Source: Acidimicrobiaceae bacterium (lineage in GTDB: Bacteria; Actinomycetota; Acidimicrobiia; Acidimicrobiales; RAAP-2). Taken from it: a stretch of 64,000 bases of DNA. The notes under the pieces were generated by a model. It saw only the letters and a program-made list of their open reading frames with translations, made no database searches and was not told the DNA's origin. The stretch covers positions 124,001 to 188,000 of the forward strand of contig PMLJ01000043.1 in the NCBI GenBank assembly GCA_003158855.1, given 5' to 3'. Position numbers and translations under genes: made by a program. Below, piece by piece: positions 52,418 to 60,567 of this stretch (positions within the stretch are counted from its first letter, which is position 1; each line of letters opens with the position of its first letter).

Positions 52418-52423
52418 TACGCT
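52418..52423 (+). promoter_or_regulatory. Leaderless-type -10 element of mogA
   Basis: TACGCT is six bases before ATG 52430. An AGGGA lies in those six bases, so it could instead be a weak ribosome binding site. Confidence 0.35.
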
Positions 52424-52429
52424 CAGGGA

Positions 52430-52936
52430 ATGGTTCTCGCTGCCAAGATCCTCACGGTATCGGATTCGGTCGATGCCGGACGACGTGAGGACAAGGGCGG
52501 GTCCGTGCTCGCATCGCGTCTCGAAGAGGCCGGGTACCGGATTGTCGATCGGCGCGTGGTGCCCGACGGCATCGAATCAGTCTCGCGCGCTCTGGAGGAA
52601 CTGGCCCTTGACTTCGCTGGCTTGATTGTCACGACCGGCGGAACCGGGTTTTCGCCACGCGACCTGACTCCAGAGGCGACGTTGCTGGTGCTTGATCGGG
52701 AGGCGCCCGGACTGGGCGAGGCCATGCGGTCGGTCAGCCCGCTAGGGCGCTTGTCGAGAGCCCGGGCCGGAACCGCTGGGCAGAGTCTGGTTCTCAATAC
52801 GCCAGGATCGCCCGTGGGGGCGCTCGAGAGTCTCGAGGCCGTGCTCGACATCCTTCCGCACGCCTTGGAACTGCTCTGCGGAGAAGCGAGCCCCCACCCA
52901 TCAGAGAGCGCCGACAGAACCGCGCACTCGTCGTAA
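52430..52936 (+). CDS. mogA: Molybdopterin adenylyltransferase (MogA/MoaB type)
   Basis: MogA adenylates molybdopterin before molybdate insertion. The protein starts MVLAAKILTVSDSVDAG and has LIVTTGGTGFSPRDLTPEAT, the molybdopterin-binding signature, and LNTPGSPVGALE. The length (168) fits the single-domain MogA/MoaB group. ATG 52430 is chosen at the conserved start; the open frame extends upstream without one. It lies 66 bases after the FeS-Mo hydroxylase gene that needs this cofactor. Confidence 0.88.
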   Translation: MVLAAKILTVSDSVDAGRREDKGGSVLASRLEEAGYRIVDRRVVPDGIESVSRALEELALDFAGLIVTTGGTGFSPRDLTPEATLLVLDREAPGLGEAMRSVSPLGRLSRARAGTAGQSLVLNTPGSPVGALESLEAVLDILPHALELLCGEASPHPSESADRTAHSS

Positions 52937-53251
52937 GTCTCGTGAGGTCGGCGACGTCGGAGAACGTTCCTCCGTCGCGGGGTGTTGCCAGCTCGATTCT
53001 TCGAGTTGGCTCGCGCCGGGTCCGGTGGAGAGGTGATCTGGGGAACGTCTGGTTGGCAGCAGTCCCTACTCAACCTCCGTCGCTTTGGTGCGTGACTACG
53101 AGATGATCGAGTTCTCATGAAGATCTCAAATGGAACCCTGTTCAAATCGGTTCGTTTTCGATCTCCTTGTTTGCCATGAAAACTGCCGAGAAACCTTGTA
53201 TATGCTAGTTTGATTCGTTGAAGTGACAGTTTTTGCTAGTTATGGGGGAAG
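52937..53251. other. Region between mogA and the molybdate-binding protein gene
   Basis: About 315 bases. GCCAGCTCGA-TTCT-TCGAGTTGGC (52987-53010) is a near-perfect hairpin without a T tract. TGCTAGTT occurs twice (53203-53210 and 53234-53241), 31 bases apart, around the likely promoter of the next gene, and may be regulator half-sites. GC content is lower here. Confidence 0.45.
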
Positions 53252-54115
53252 ATGAAAACGACACTGAAACGGCAGCTGCATCGACTTGCCTCGACGGGCT
53301 CGGTGGCAGTTCTGTTGGCTGCAGGAGTTGTTTCCAGCTCCTCGCCAGCGGGCGCAACGACCAAGCACACCGGGACGGTTGAAGTCCTTTCGTGCGGTTC
53401 CTTCTCCAACGTCATGACGCTGCTCGAGGCAGCGTTTAAGAAGGACACCGGCTACACCATTCAAGACACCTCAGAGGGTTCATCGGCCATCGCCAGTGGC
53501 ATTGTGGCCAAGACCTTGCAGGGTGACGTCTTTATCAGTGCCTCGACTGCTGCGGACACTTCAATTGAGGGAGCAGCCAGCGGGAACTGGATCAACAGCT
53601 ACACGTTGTTTGGCAGTTCACCTGACGTGCTTGCCTACAACCCAAGGTCATCGTTTGCTTCCGCACTGAAGAAGCGTCCCTGGTACAACGTCGTGCGATC
53701 CTCTGGATTCGAACTTGGACGCACTGATCCAACGGTTGACCCGGGTGGAGTACTTGACGTCGACGCACTTGACGGAATCGGCTACGCCTACAACATCCCC
53801 AACCTGCTCACAATTGCAACTTCAACGGGCAACGTCTACACCGAGGACGCAATCCCTGGTCTCATTCAGTCCGGTCAACTGGACGCTGGTTTCATGTACG
53901 CGATCTCTGCTGATGCGGCGAATCTGCCCTACGCGCCACTGACGGGAACGAAGAACCTCAATGGAAAGTACACCGTCGCCACTTTGAAGGGTGCACCAGA
54001 CCCGGCACCGGCAGCAGCGTTCGTGAAGTGGATGCTCGCCAAGCAGGGCCAAGCAATCTTGATGAAGCAGGGCATTGTCCCGGTTTCACCATTCAAGGTT
54101 GTTCGAGCTTCGTAA
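53252..54115 (+). CDS. Molybdate/tungstate-type ABC substrate-binding protein
   Basis: The 287-residue protein has a signal peptide (SVAVLLAAGVVSSSSPAGA) and the ModA/WtpA layout: VLSCGSFSNVMTLLEAAF, GSSAIASGIVAKTLQGDVFISASTAADT in two pieces, SSPDVLAYNPRS, and the second-domain DAGFMYAISA. It delivers an oxyanion to the fused permease-ATPase 12 bases downstream. In this molybdenum-cofactor setting molybdate is the best guess; tungstate or sulfate-like anions remain possible. ATG 53252 follows GGGGGAAG. Its GC content is clearly lower than the neighbours. Confidence 0.85.
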   Translation: MKTTLKRQLHRLASTGSVAVLLAAGVVSSSSPAGATTKHTGTVEVLSCGSFSNVMTLLEAAFKKDTGYTIQDTSEGSSAIASGIVAKTLQGDVFISASTAADTSIEGAASGNWINSYTLFGSSPDVLAYNPRSSFASALKKRPWYNVVRSSGFELGRTDPTVDPGGVLDVDALDGIGYAYNIPNLLTIATSTGNVYTEDAIPGLIQSGQLDAGFMYAISADAANLPYAPLTGTKNLNGKYTVATLKGAPDPAPAAAFVKWMLAKQGQAILMKQGIVPVSPFKVVRAS

Positions 54116-54127
54116 GAGAGAGATCCA

Positions 54128-56008
54128 ATGACAAGAAACCCACTCAGGTGGCTGGGTGCGTTGCTCGTCCTCTATTTGGGTCTACCCATTGCGCTGTTTG
54201 TCGTTCGCTTTGTGAGTGCTCGAGAGCGAGGGTTCCATGTCGCAGGACTCTTCTCCTCGCTCTGGATTTCTGTTTCCTGCGCCTCAGTCTCACTCGCCGT
54301 GATTTGCGTCTTGGGCACGCCTCTGGCCTACGTACTCGCTCGCTCCACCAGCAGGGTTGCCCGATTAGTCGAGATAGCCATAACGCTCCCCCTGGCGCTT
54401 CCACCGGTGATGGGCGGAATCATTGTGGTGTACCTGGTTGGTCCCTACAGTTCTCTAGGGAGACTCTTCGACCGACAGTTGACGAATTCGGTCTACGGGA
54501 TTTGCATCGCCATGACGTTCTGTTCGGCCCCGTTCTTGATTCTCGCCGCGAGGGCAGCCTTCGCATCCATTGATCAAGGTCTTCTCGATGTTGCATCAAC
54601 CCTCGGCCACTCTGAAATGTCCCGGTTCTTTCGCGTGGCCGTTCCAGTCGCCGGCCCCGGCATTCGTGCGGGCATGACAATGACGTGGTTGCGAGCCTTT
54701 GGCGAATACGGCGCCGTCACGATCCTCGCTTACAACCCCGCGTCCTTGCCCGTCTATACCGTCAACCAATTCATGGCTCGCGGAATTGCGCCCACCTTGG
54801 CGCCAACCATGCTCGCCCTCATTGTCGCCGGTGGAATCGTCCTCGTGAGTCGAGCACGACTTCCCAAGCTCGCTCACGTGGATCTGAGTGAAATCACCCC
54901 GGTTCCTCCGACTCTCAAGCCATCGTCGCGACTTCGATTCGACATCTCAAAACAGCTGGGGTCATTCCAGTTGAAGATCAAGCACGTGACGCAAAGTGAC
55001 AACCTCGCAGTTCTCGGACCATCTGGTTCGGGAAAGTCGGCGCTCCTACGCTCCTTGGCCGGCCTCTACGGACCAGGGGCGGGCGAGGTCTCGTACGGCA
55101 ACGATGTGGTGAGCAACGTCAAGCCCGAGAGACGGCCAGTCGGTTATGTCTCGCAAGGGTTCTCTCTGTTTCCACACCTCACGGTCTGGCAGAATCTGAA
55201 CTTCCCGAAGAATGCCACGCGAGGGATCGCTGCGTACTGGTTGGGCCACCTGCAACTCGACGGATTGGAGAATCGCTACCCATCGGAGATCTCCGGCGGA
55301 CAACGCCAGCGCGTCGCATTGGCCCAGGCTCTTTGTCACTCGCCGGAGGTCCTCCTGCTTGACGAACCGTTCTCGGCTCTCGACATGCCCATCCGTCGAG
55401 AGCTGCACCGCGAACTTCGTCGTCTGCAGCAAGAGACGGGACTCGCAACCGTCATCGTCACTCACGATCCTCAAGAGGCCGCCTTCCTGTCACAAGAGGT
55501 GATCGTCATCAGTGATGGAGCGTCGCTGCAGTCAGGGACGAACCGCCAGGTCTTCTCCCGCCCAGCCTCGCCCGAGGTAGCCCGGTTGCTCGGCATCTCG
55601 AACCTGCACCACGCGCTGGTCGTGGCCCCCGGGAGCATCGACTCGGGGGGCACGGCAATCGCGGTTGACACCGACGGCATGGCGCCGGGCGCGCAGGTGC
55701 TGTGGAGCATCCGACCCGAGCACGTCATCGTGCGCACGGTGGACGACCAGGCGTCTCTCGTCGCAGCCGACCCGGCCGACGAGGGCCTCGTGGGAACGCT
55801 GAGCGACATCGCCGACGTCGGCACGGCCGTCGACCTCTTCGTGACGCTCAACGACGAGCTCGAACTCCACGCACGCGTGGTGGATCCCGTTGACCTGAGC
55901 GTGGGCCAGCGTTGTCGCGTGGTGATGGACCGCAGCGCGATTTCGCTGTGGGCCAATCCCAATGTTGCGCTGGCGGCCGCACCAACGAAGGTGCCGGCGC
56001 CCCAGTAG
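54128..56008 (+). CDS. Fused molybdate-type ABC permease and ATPase (ModB-ModC)
   Basis: One 626-residue chain joins a six-helix permease (residues 1-250, with the EAA-like loop LDVASTLGHSEMSRFFRVAVP) to an ATPase (about 275-500) with Walker A GPSGSGKSA, signature EISGGQRQRVALAQAL and Walker B VLLLDEPFSAL. A TOBE/Mop-like domain of about 70 residues (ending CRVVMDRSAISLW) closes it. The genes are separate in most bacteria. GC content rises sharply near 55550, inside the reading frame, from about 53-57% to about 70%. Together with the upstream binding protein it is a complete importer. Confidence 0.88.
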   Translation: MTRNPLRWLGALLVLYLGLPIALFVVRFVSARERGFHVAGLFSSLWISVSCASVSLAVICVLGTPLAYVLARSTSRVARLVEIAITLPLALPPVMGGIIVVYLVGPYSSLGRLFDRQLTNSVYGICIAMTFCSAPFLILAARAAFASIDQGLLDVASTLGHSEMSRFFRVAVPVAGPGIRAGMTMTWLRAFGEYGAVTILAYNPASLPVYTVNQFMARGIAPTLAPTMLALIVAGGIVLVSRARLPKLAHVDLSEITPVPPTLKPSSRLRFDISKQLGSFQLKIKHVTQSDNLAVLGPSGSGKSALLRSLAGLYGPGAGEVSYGNDVVSNVKPERRPVGYVSQGFSLFPHLTVWQNLNFPKNATRGIAAYWLGHLQLDGLENRYPSEISGGQRQRVALAQALCHSPEVLLLDEPFSALDMPIRRELHRELRRLQQETGLATVIVTHDPQEAAFLSQEVIVISDGASLQSGTNRQVFSRPASPEVARLLGISNLHHALVVAPGSIDSGGTAIAVDTDGMAPGAQVLWSIRPEHVIVRTVDDQASLVAADPADEGLVGTLSDIADVGTAVDLFVTLNDELELHARVVDPVDLSVGQRCRVVMDRSAISLWANPNVALAAAPTKVPAPQ

Positions 56009-56023
56009 GCCCTCGCGGCGGGT

Positions 56024-56425
56024 TCAGAACTGAGCGGGAATCTCCACGCCGACGTTGGTGGCCTTCACGACGGCATCAACCACCATCCCCGGAACGAGCT
56101 GAAGTTCGTCAACCGCTTCGCGGGTGATCAATGAGACGAAACGATGGGGACCGGCCTGGATCTCGACCTGCGCGGCCACCTTGTCCTTCACCACCTTGGT
56201 CACGATGCCGACGAAGCGATTACGGGCTGACTGCGCACGGGGATGCTCAGTTGTCTGGTCACCGGCGATCTCGATGGCGAACTTGGCCAAATCGACGCCG
56301 TCGAAGTAGCGCCGCCCACCCGATCCCACCGTGGCCTTGATCCTTCCGGCGTCCACCCATCGGCGCACCGTGTCGGTGCTCACCCCCAACAGCTCGGCGA
56401 CCTGGCCAATGCGGTACTGCGTCAC
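56024..56425 (-). CDS. Molybdate-responsive HTH/Mop-domain regulator
   Basis: The 133-residue protein has an N-terminal excisionase/MerR-type helix-turn-helix (YRIGQVAELLGVSTDTVRRW, then DAGRIKAT) and a C-terminal single Mop (TOBE) domain (RNRFVGIVTKVVKDKVAAQV, then HRFVSLITREAV). Such proteins bind molybdate or tungstate in the Mop domain and regulate transport and cofactor genes. GTG 56425 is chosen at the family start. It is convergent with the fused importer gene and divergent from the moaC pair, both likely targets. Confidence 0.88.
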   Translation of the reverse strand: MTQYRIGQVAELLGVSTDTVRRWVDAGRIKATVGSGGRRYFDGVDLAKFAIEIAGDQTTEHPRAQSARNRFVGIVTKVVKDKVAAQVEIQAGPHRFVSLITREAVDELQLVPGMVVDAVVKATNVGVEIPAQF

Positions 56426-56543
56426 GTCCAAAGGATAGCGATCGCAACGCAACTGTCCCGTCCGGCGTGTTCGGCTACTCGTAGTCCCGCCGCCGGGCCC
56501 GACTCTCTGACTGCACCGGTCGCTACGTCGGCAGCATTGCGCC

Positions 56544-57059
56544 GTGGACGATATGCACCAACTCAACAGAACGCCTCGTGAGGGGACCTTCCCGCGCGAC
56601 CTTGGTCCCTCGGAGGTCAGTCCTCGTCGCGCGGTGGCGCGCTGTCGTATCACGATGTTGGCGTCCACCACGGCGAGTGTGGCGACGAACACGATGAACA
56701 AGGGTGACGTGCTGGCGACCGCTCGCGTGGCGGGCACTCAAGCGGCCAAGCAGGCGGCGTCACTCCTGCCCATGTCCCACCTCGTGCTGGTGAGCAACGT
56801 CCACTTGAACTTCACGATCGCCGACACCCACATTGATGTCGATGCGAGCGTCGACGCGGTTGACCGGACTGGTGTCGAGATGGAGGCCCTCACGGCGGTC
56901 ACCGTGGCGGCGCTCACCATCTACGACATGTGCAAGTCCGCCGATCGCACGATGACGATAGGAAACGTGGCGCTGTGGGAAAAGTCCGGGGGCCGCGCGG
57001 GCACCTGGCGGCGCGAAGAGGCGTTGCGCGACTCGAACGACGTCGAAGCCGAGCACTAG
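56544..57059 (+). CDS. moaC: MoaC paralogue 1 (cyclic pyranopterin monophosphate synthase-like)
   Basis: MoaC closes the pyranopterin ring after MoaA. The protein has NKGDVLATARVAGTQAAKQA (Lys53), LLPMSHLV (His79), RTGVEMEALTA (Glu112, Glu114) and LTIYDMCKSADR (Asp128, Lys131), corresponding to E. coli Lys51, His77, Glu112, Glu114, Asp128 and Lys131. But the usual LCHPL block is MSHLV. The N-terminus (about 35 residues) is unusual, and GTG 56544 or ATG 56553 may be the start; no ribosome binding site is clear. A second copy lies 135 bases downstream. Confidence 0.82.
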   Translation: MDDMHQLNRTPREGTFPRDLGPSEVSPRRAVARCRITMLASTTASVATNTMNKGDVLATARVAGTQAAKQAASLLPMSHLVLVSNVHLNFTIADTHIDVDASVDAVDRTGVEMEALTAVTVAALTIYDMCKSADRTMTIGNVALWEKSGGRAGTWRREEALRDSNDVEAEH

Positions 57060-57194
57060 ATCCTCGTGGGCACGAGTGCGGGTCACTCCGTTCGCTTTGG
57101 TCGAAGCGACGCGAGACAGTCGGCCCTGTAGCATCGTGCGGGGGACCGGGGACATGACGTGAGTGACCGGCCCGAAGCGTATCGGAGGGGTGTC

Positions 57195-57680
57195 GTGACC
57201 GAGCAGCCGTTTTCCCACGTCGATGGCACCGGCAAACTTCGCATGGTCGATGTCACCCACAAGCGCCCCACGCTGAGGCGCGCGTACGCGAGTTGTGTGG
57301 TGCGTACCGTGGCCGACGTGACCGCACCTGGACTGCGTACAAACGAGCTCGACCCGGTGCACGCGGCCCGCTTGGCTGGTATTCAGGCGGCCAAGCAGAC
57401 TGCCAATCTCATACCCCTGTGTCACCCGCTGAATCTCAACGAGATTCACGTTGAGGTCGTCGTGAACGAGGGACGCATCGAGATTTCCGCGACCGTAACG
57501 GCGACGCACCGCACGGGAGTGGAGATGGAGGCCCTGACGGCCTGCGCCATTGCCGCGCTCAGCATCGTCAACTCGCTCGTGGACGTCGATCCCAGGGCCG
57601 AGATCGATGATCTCGTGCTCCTGCGCAAGAGTGGCGGCAAGTCCGGCGAGTGGGGGCGACTGGTGGATGCTCCCCGCTAG
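57195..57680 (+). CDS. moaC: MoaC paralogue 2
   Basis: The 161-residue copy keeps the classical LIPLCHPLNLNEIHVEV block (His77) and HRTGVEMEALTA (Glu110, Glu112), plus a typical RKSGGKSGEW end. It lacks the KGD lysine (NELD in its place) and the DMCK segment: SIVNSLV puts Asn and Val where E. coli has Asp128 and Lys131. Three catalytic positions are therefore missing, opposite to paralogue 1. GTG 57195 is chosen for the GGAGGGG site upstream. It may work as a partner of paralogue 1 or be an altered enzyme. Confidence 0.85.
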   Translation: MTEQPFSHVDGTGKLRMVDVTHKRPTLRRAYASCVVRTVADVTAPGLRTNELDPVHAARLAGIQAAKQTANLIPLCHPLNLNEIHVEVVVNEGRIEISATVTATHRTGVEMEALTACAIAALSIVNSLVDVDPRAEIDDLVLLRKSGGKSGEWGRLVDAPR

Positions 57681-57840
57681 GGACCCTGTCGCGGCGCCCG
57701 CAACGATCCGGTCACGGGTGGTGGGGCGCTGTCGGGGCTGATCCTCTCGCAGGCTCATGACGGTGCAACCGCTCCAGCTCAGCATTCGCTCTCCACGATC
57801 ACCGGTCGAACACGTCGATCGACGGAGCGACCTCATTTGC

Positions 57841-57858
57841 GCCTGCGCCACCGCAGGC
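57841..57858. terminator. Hairpin after moaC2
   Basis: GCCTGCG-CCAC-CGCAGGC is a perfect 7-base-pair stem in the gap after moaC2. There is no T tract. Confidence 0.35.
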
Positions 57859-57871
57859 AGTAGTGCAACTC

Positions 57872-57884
57872 CTACTGATGGTAG
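57872..57884. promoter_or_regulatory. Inverted repeat upstream of the membrane-protein pair
   Basis: CTAC-TGATG-GTAG stands 24 bases before ATG 57909. CTAC/GTAG half-sites are like those of BlaI/MecI-type operators, and a BlaI-type gene lies nearby. Confidence 0.35.
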
Positions 57885-57908
57885 TAATGGTCATCGAAAG
57901 CGAGGGAG

Positions 57909-58925
57909 ATGAGCACTGTGGAACTGCCAGACAGCACCGCGCCATCCGCGGCCGGTGCCTCTCGCGAGTCCGGGTGCGACGAGCATCGAGCGCCGAGGGA
58001 TCTCCAGCGAGCGCTGCTGCTGATCGTGGCCACGCTATGGCTGCTGGACGCCGTGCTGCAGATCCAGCCCTCCATGTTCGCTCCGGGCCCGGGTGGACTG
58101 AGCGGCATGTTGAACTCGTCGGCCGGTGCCAACCCCGGCTGGATTGCCCACTCCATAACGTGGAACGCTTCGATCTTCTATCACCACCCGGTGCTGACCA
58201 ATACGCTTTGCGCTCTTGTTCAGTTCTCGATTGCCTTCGGAATCGTATCGAAACGTACGTGCAGGCCCGCTCTGGCACTCTCTGTCGCCTGGGCGCTCGG
58301 CGTCTGGTGGTTCGGCGAGGGCCTCGGTGCAATCTTCTCCGGTGGCGCCACGCCACTTCGCGGAGGCCCGGGTGGCGCGCTCTTCTACGTTCTGCTCGCG
58401 GTGCTGCTGTGGCCCAGCGAGGGTTCGGACCGGCCGTTCGTGGCGGCTCGAAGCGTTGGACCGAAGGCGGCCAAGGTTCTCTGGATCACGGCGTGGGCCC
58501 TTTTGGCGCTGCTGGCGGTGCTCGGTTCGGGTCGCTCGCCGCGGGCGCTGCACGATCAGGTGGTGCGAATGAGCAGCGGGCAGCCGGGATGGCTCGCCGC
58601 CATCGATCGTCACGTGGCGTTGCTCCTTCTCCATGACGGAACGCCACTGGCGTTTTCATTCGGCGTTGTCTGCGTGGTGGTAGCTGGCGCCATACTTCTC
58701 CCCCCCACGCTCACCCGGGTGGCTCTGGTACTGGCCATTGCGGTGTTTGCGTCCATTTGGGTCGCCACCCAGAACTTTGGCGGCATCCTGGCCGGGGGCG
58801 CGACGGACCCCAACTCGGGGCCGCTGGTCGTGGTACTGGCGTTGACGTACTGGCCCTTGACGGCTGCTCGAGCGACCCCGAACGACACCGCGCCGGACTC
58901 GGTGGTCGTGGCGGAAGCGACCTGA
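57909..58925 (+). CDS. Membrane protein of unknown function (paired with DUF5134 protein)
   Basis: The 338-residue product has about 8 predicted helices and begins with a hydrophilic 30-residue segment. Repeated blocks LGVWWFGEGLGAIFSGGATP and FGGILAGGATDPNSGP occur in the two halves, so it may be an internal duplication. It starts 24 bases after a BlaI-like dyad and ends 6 bases before the DUF5134 gene. I do not recognise its function; metal or membrane stress is suggested only by the neighbours. Confidence 0.65.
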   Translation: MSTVELPDSTAPSAAGASRESGCDEHRAPRDLQRALLLIVATLWLLDAVLQIQPSMFAPGPGGLSGMLNSSAGANPGWIAHSITWNASIFYHHPVLTNTLCALVQFSIAFGIVSKRTCRPALALSVAWALGVWWFGEGLGAIFSGGATPLRGGPGGALFYVLLAVLLWPSEGSDRPFVAARSVGPKAAKVLWITAWALLALLAVLGSGRSPRALHDQVVRMSSGQPGWLAAIDRHVALLLLHDGTPLAFSFGVVCVVVAGAILLPPTLTRVALVLAIAVFASIWVATQNFGGILAGGATDPNSGPLVVVLALTYWPLTAARATPNDTAPDSVVVAEAT

Positions 58926-58931
58926 CGATTC

Positions 58932-59612
58932 ATGACGATGACACCTTCGTGGCTGTACTACCTCTGCGCCGTGCTGACACTCGCCGTCGCCGCGTACTGT
59001 TTGATTTCCCTGATCGTGAAGGTTTGCACCCGCCGTGGCTCTGGTTGGGACATTGACATCGCCCACACCTTCATGGGAGTGTCGATGGCCGGCATGTCCG
59101 TTGCCCGGTGGGCGTTCGGGGCGACGGTCATGTGGGAGATCATCTTCGCGGTGCTGCTCACGTGGTTCTTGGCGCGCACCCTTCAGTCGGTGCGTCACCA
59201 CGGAGTCCACCTCTCTCACTTCTTGGTCCACGCGGCGATGAGCTTGGCGATGCTCTTGATGTACCGGTTCCCCGTGCGGGTACGCGGCGGGTCCCCGACA
59301 GGGCCAATGTCCCTGTCAAGCGCGGCTTCAAGGCTTGATCCGGGGCTCGCCTTCGTTCTGGTGCTGATCTTCTTCGCGTCAGCCATCCTCACGCTCGACT
59401 CTTCTGCCAGGGGCGCCTCTCACCACACGCCTCGTGGATCGACCCCCGCCACGAGCGCATCTGGCGGGCCAGGAAGTCCGCCGATTCGGTTGGAAAGGCG
59501 GTGCGGCCGCGCCGGTGGCGTTCGAGGGCTGGCGGACGCGCCCCGGCTCGAAGACGCGAGCCACGTGCTCTTGTGCGTCCTCATGGGGTTCCTGCTCATC
59601 GTCATGATCTAG
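58932..59612 (+). CDS. DUF5134-type membrane protein
   Basis: The 226-residue protein has 6 or more hydrophobic helices with DIDIAHTFMGVSMAGM and VRHHGVHLSHFLVHAAMSLAMLLMY, a pattern of actinobacterial DUF5134 proteins. His and Met residues are concentrated in the helices, as in copper-handling membrane proteins. It is preceded by the other membrane gene by 6 bases and faces the cysteine-rich regulator convergently. Confidence 0.7.
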   Translation: MTMTPSWLYYLCAVLTLAVAAYCLISLIVKVCTRRGSGWDIDIAHTFMGVSMAGMSVARWAFGATVMWEIIFAVLLTWFLARTLQSVRHHGVHLSHFLVHAAMSLAMLLMYRFPVRVRGGSPTGPMSLSSAASRLDPGLAFVLVLIFFASAILTLDSSARGASHHTPRGSTPATSASGGPGSPPIRLERRCGRAGGVRGLADAPRLEDASHVLLCVLMGFLLIVMI

Positions 59613-59642
59613 CGATTGGGCGTCAATGCGACGCGGCGTCGC

Positions 59643-60107
59643 TCACTGGTCCGAGGGAACCGGTCTCGCCTCACGCTCCTCGAGAGCTCGGCGGAGTATC
59701 GCCGCCTCCACGGGCGACAGGGTCTGGCTGAAGCTGACCAGGGCGGCATCGGGTTCGCGGCTGGCGACCAGGTCCTCGTGCATCAGCGCTGCGGTGTGGG
59801 CGCCCCGGGTTCCGATGACGGCGAACTTGATGGAACGCCCGTCCATCCTGCGGCGCAGCAGTACCTTGTGAACGAGGCGGTCGAGCACGGTGGCGGCCGT
59901 CGTGTAGGCGTGTTCGGGAAACGCGTTGGCCACTGCGCGCCCGGTCAATTCGCGCTCGGGCCTCTCCCAAAGTACGTCCATCACGCGTCGCTCGAGCTCT
60001 CCCAGCCTCGCTGCGCCGCAGTGACAGTCGTCGCACGTGCACGGATCACACGAGCACATCGGGTTATCGCACGTCGATGTTGCCGATCGATCGACGCCTG
60101 GCTCCAT
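59643..60107 (-). CDS. BlaI/CopY-family repressor with a cysteine-rich N-terminus
   Basis: The winged helix LGELERRVMDVLWERP, TAATVLDRLVHKVLL and the C-terminal dimer helix are typical of BlaI/MecI/CopY. In front of it lies CDNPMCSCDPCTCDDCHC, 7 cysteines in 18 residues, a metal-binding segment like CopY-type sensors. It likely responds to copper, zinc or another metal and controls the convergent membrane genes. ATG 60107 is chosen because the Cys-rich segment and fold follow; the open frame continues upstream without conserved sequence. Confidence 0.85.
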   Translation of the reverse strand: MEPGVDRSATSTCDNPMCSCDPCTCDDCHCGAARLGELERRVMDVLWERPERELTGRAVANAFPEHAYTTAATVLDRLVHKVLLRRRMDGRSIKFAVIGTRGAHTAALMHEDLVASREPDAALVSFSQTLSPVEAAILRRALEEREARPVPSDQ

Positions 60108-60327
60108 GTGCAGAGTGTACGGGTGCGGTCTGCGCGTCGGCGAGTCGACCGTGCCCGGGTCGCGCGGCCACGCCGAGTCCCGCCGCAACGCGGATTCGCC
60201 GAACGCGAGCTCCGTCGCCACGGCTGAGATCCGGATGTGACCGTCGAGGGTGAGACGCGAAGGATGGAATGGAGACCGCGGCCGAGGACGCAATCCGGGA
60301 CGACGAAGTCCTGAGAAGTCGGCGAGG
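60108..60327. other. Gap between the BlaI-type gene and moaD
   Basis: A 220-base stretch upstream of the minus-strand BlaI-type gene and after moaD. No gene is supported; a promoter for the regulator is expected. Confidence 0.3.
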
Positions 60328-60564
60328 TCAGCCGCCAGAGACGGGCGGGATAACGGCAATCTCGTCGTTGTCGTTCACGAGCGCACCCGGCTCCGCGTCG
60401 TCGCCGTTGACCCAGATGCGAGACACCTTGAGGATCTGCGAAAAATCGGGGCCGAAGCGCGCTACGGCCGCCGCCACCACGTCGCCGACGCAGCGGCCGG
60501 GAAGTTGCGCCTCGGCGATACCGGCGGCCTCGCGAGCCGGCCCGAAGAGTCGAAGCCGCGCCAC
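60328..60564 (-). CDS. moaD: MoaD, small subunit of molybdopterin synthase
   Basis: A ubiquitin-like 78-residue protein starting RLRLFGPAREAAG and ending IPPVSGG; the C-terminal Gly-Gly is the site that carries the thiocarboxylate sulfur. It lies 3 bases after moaA on the same strand. The MoaE partner is encoded four genes upstream in the same cluster. Confidence 0.92.
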   Translation of the reverse strand: MARLRLFGPAREAAGIAEAQLPGRCVGDVVAAAVARFGPDFSQILKVSRIWVNGDDAEPGALVNDNDEIAVIPPVSGG

Positions 60565-60567
60565 GCC

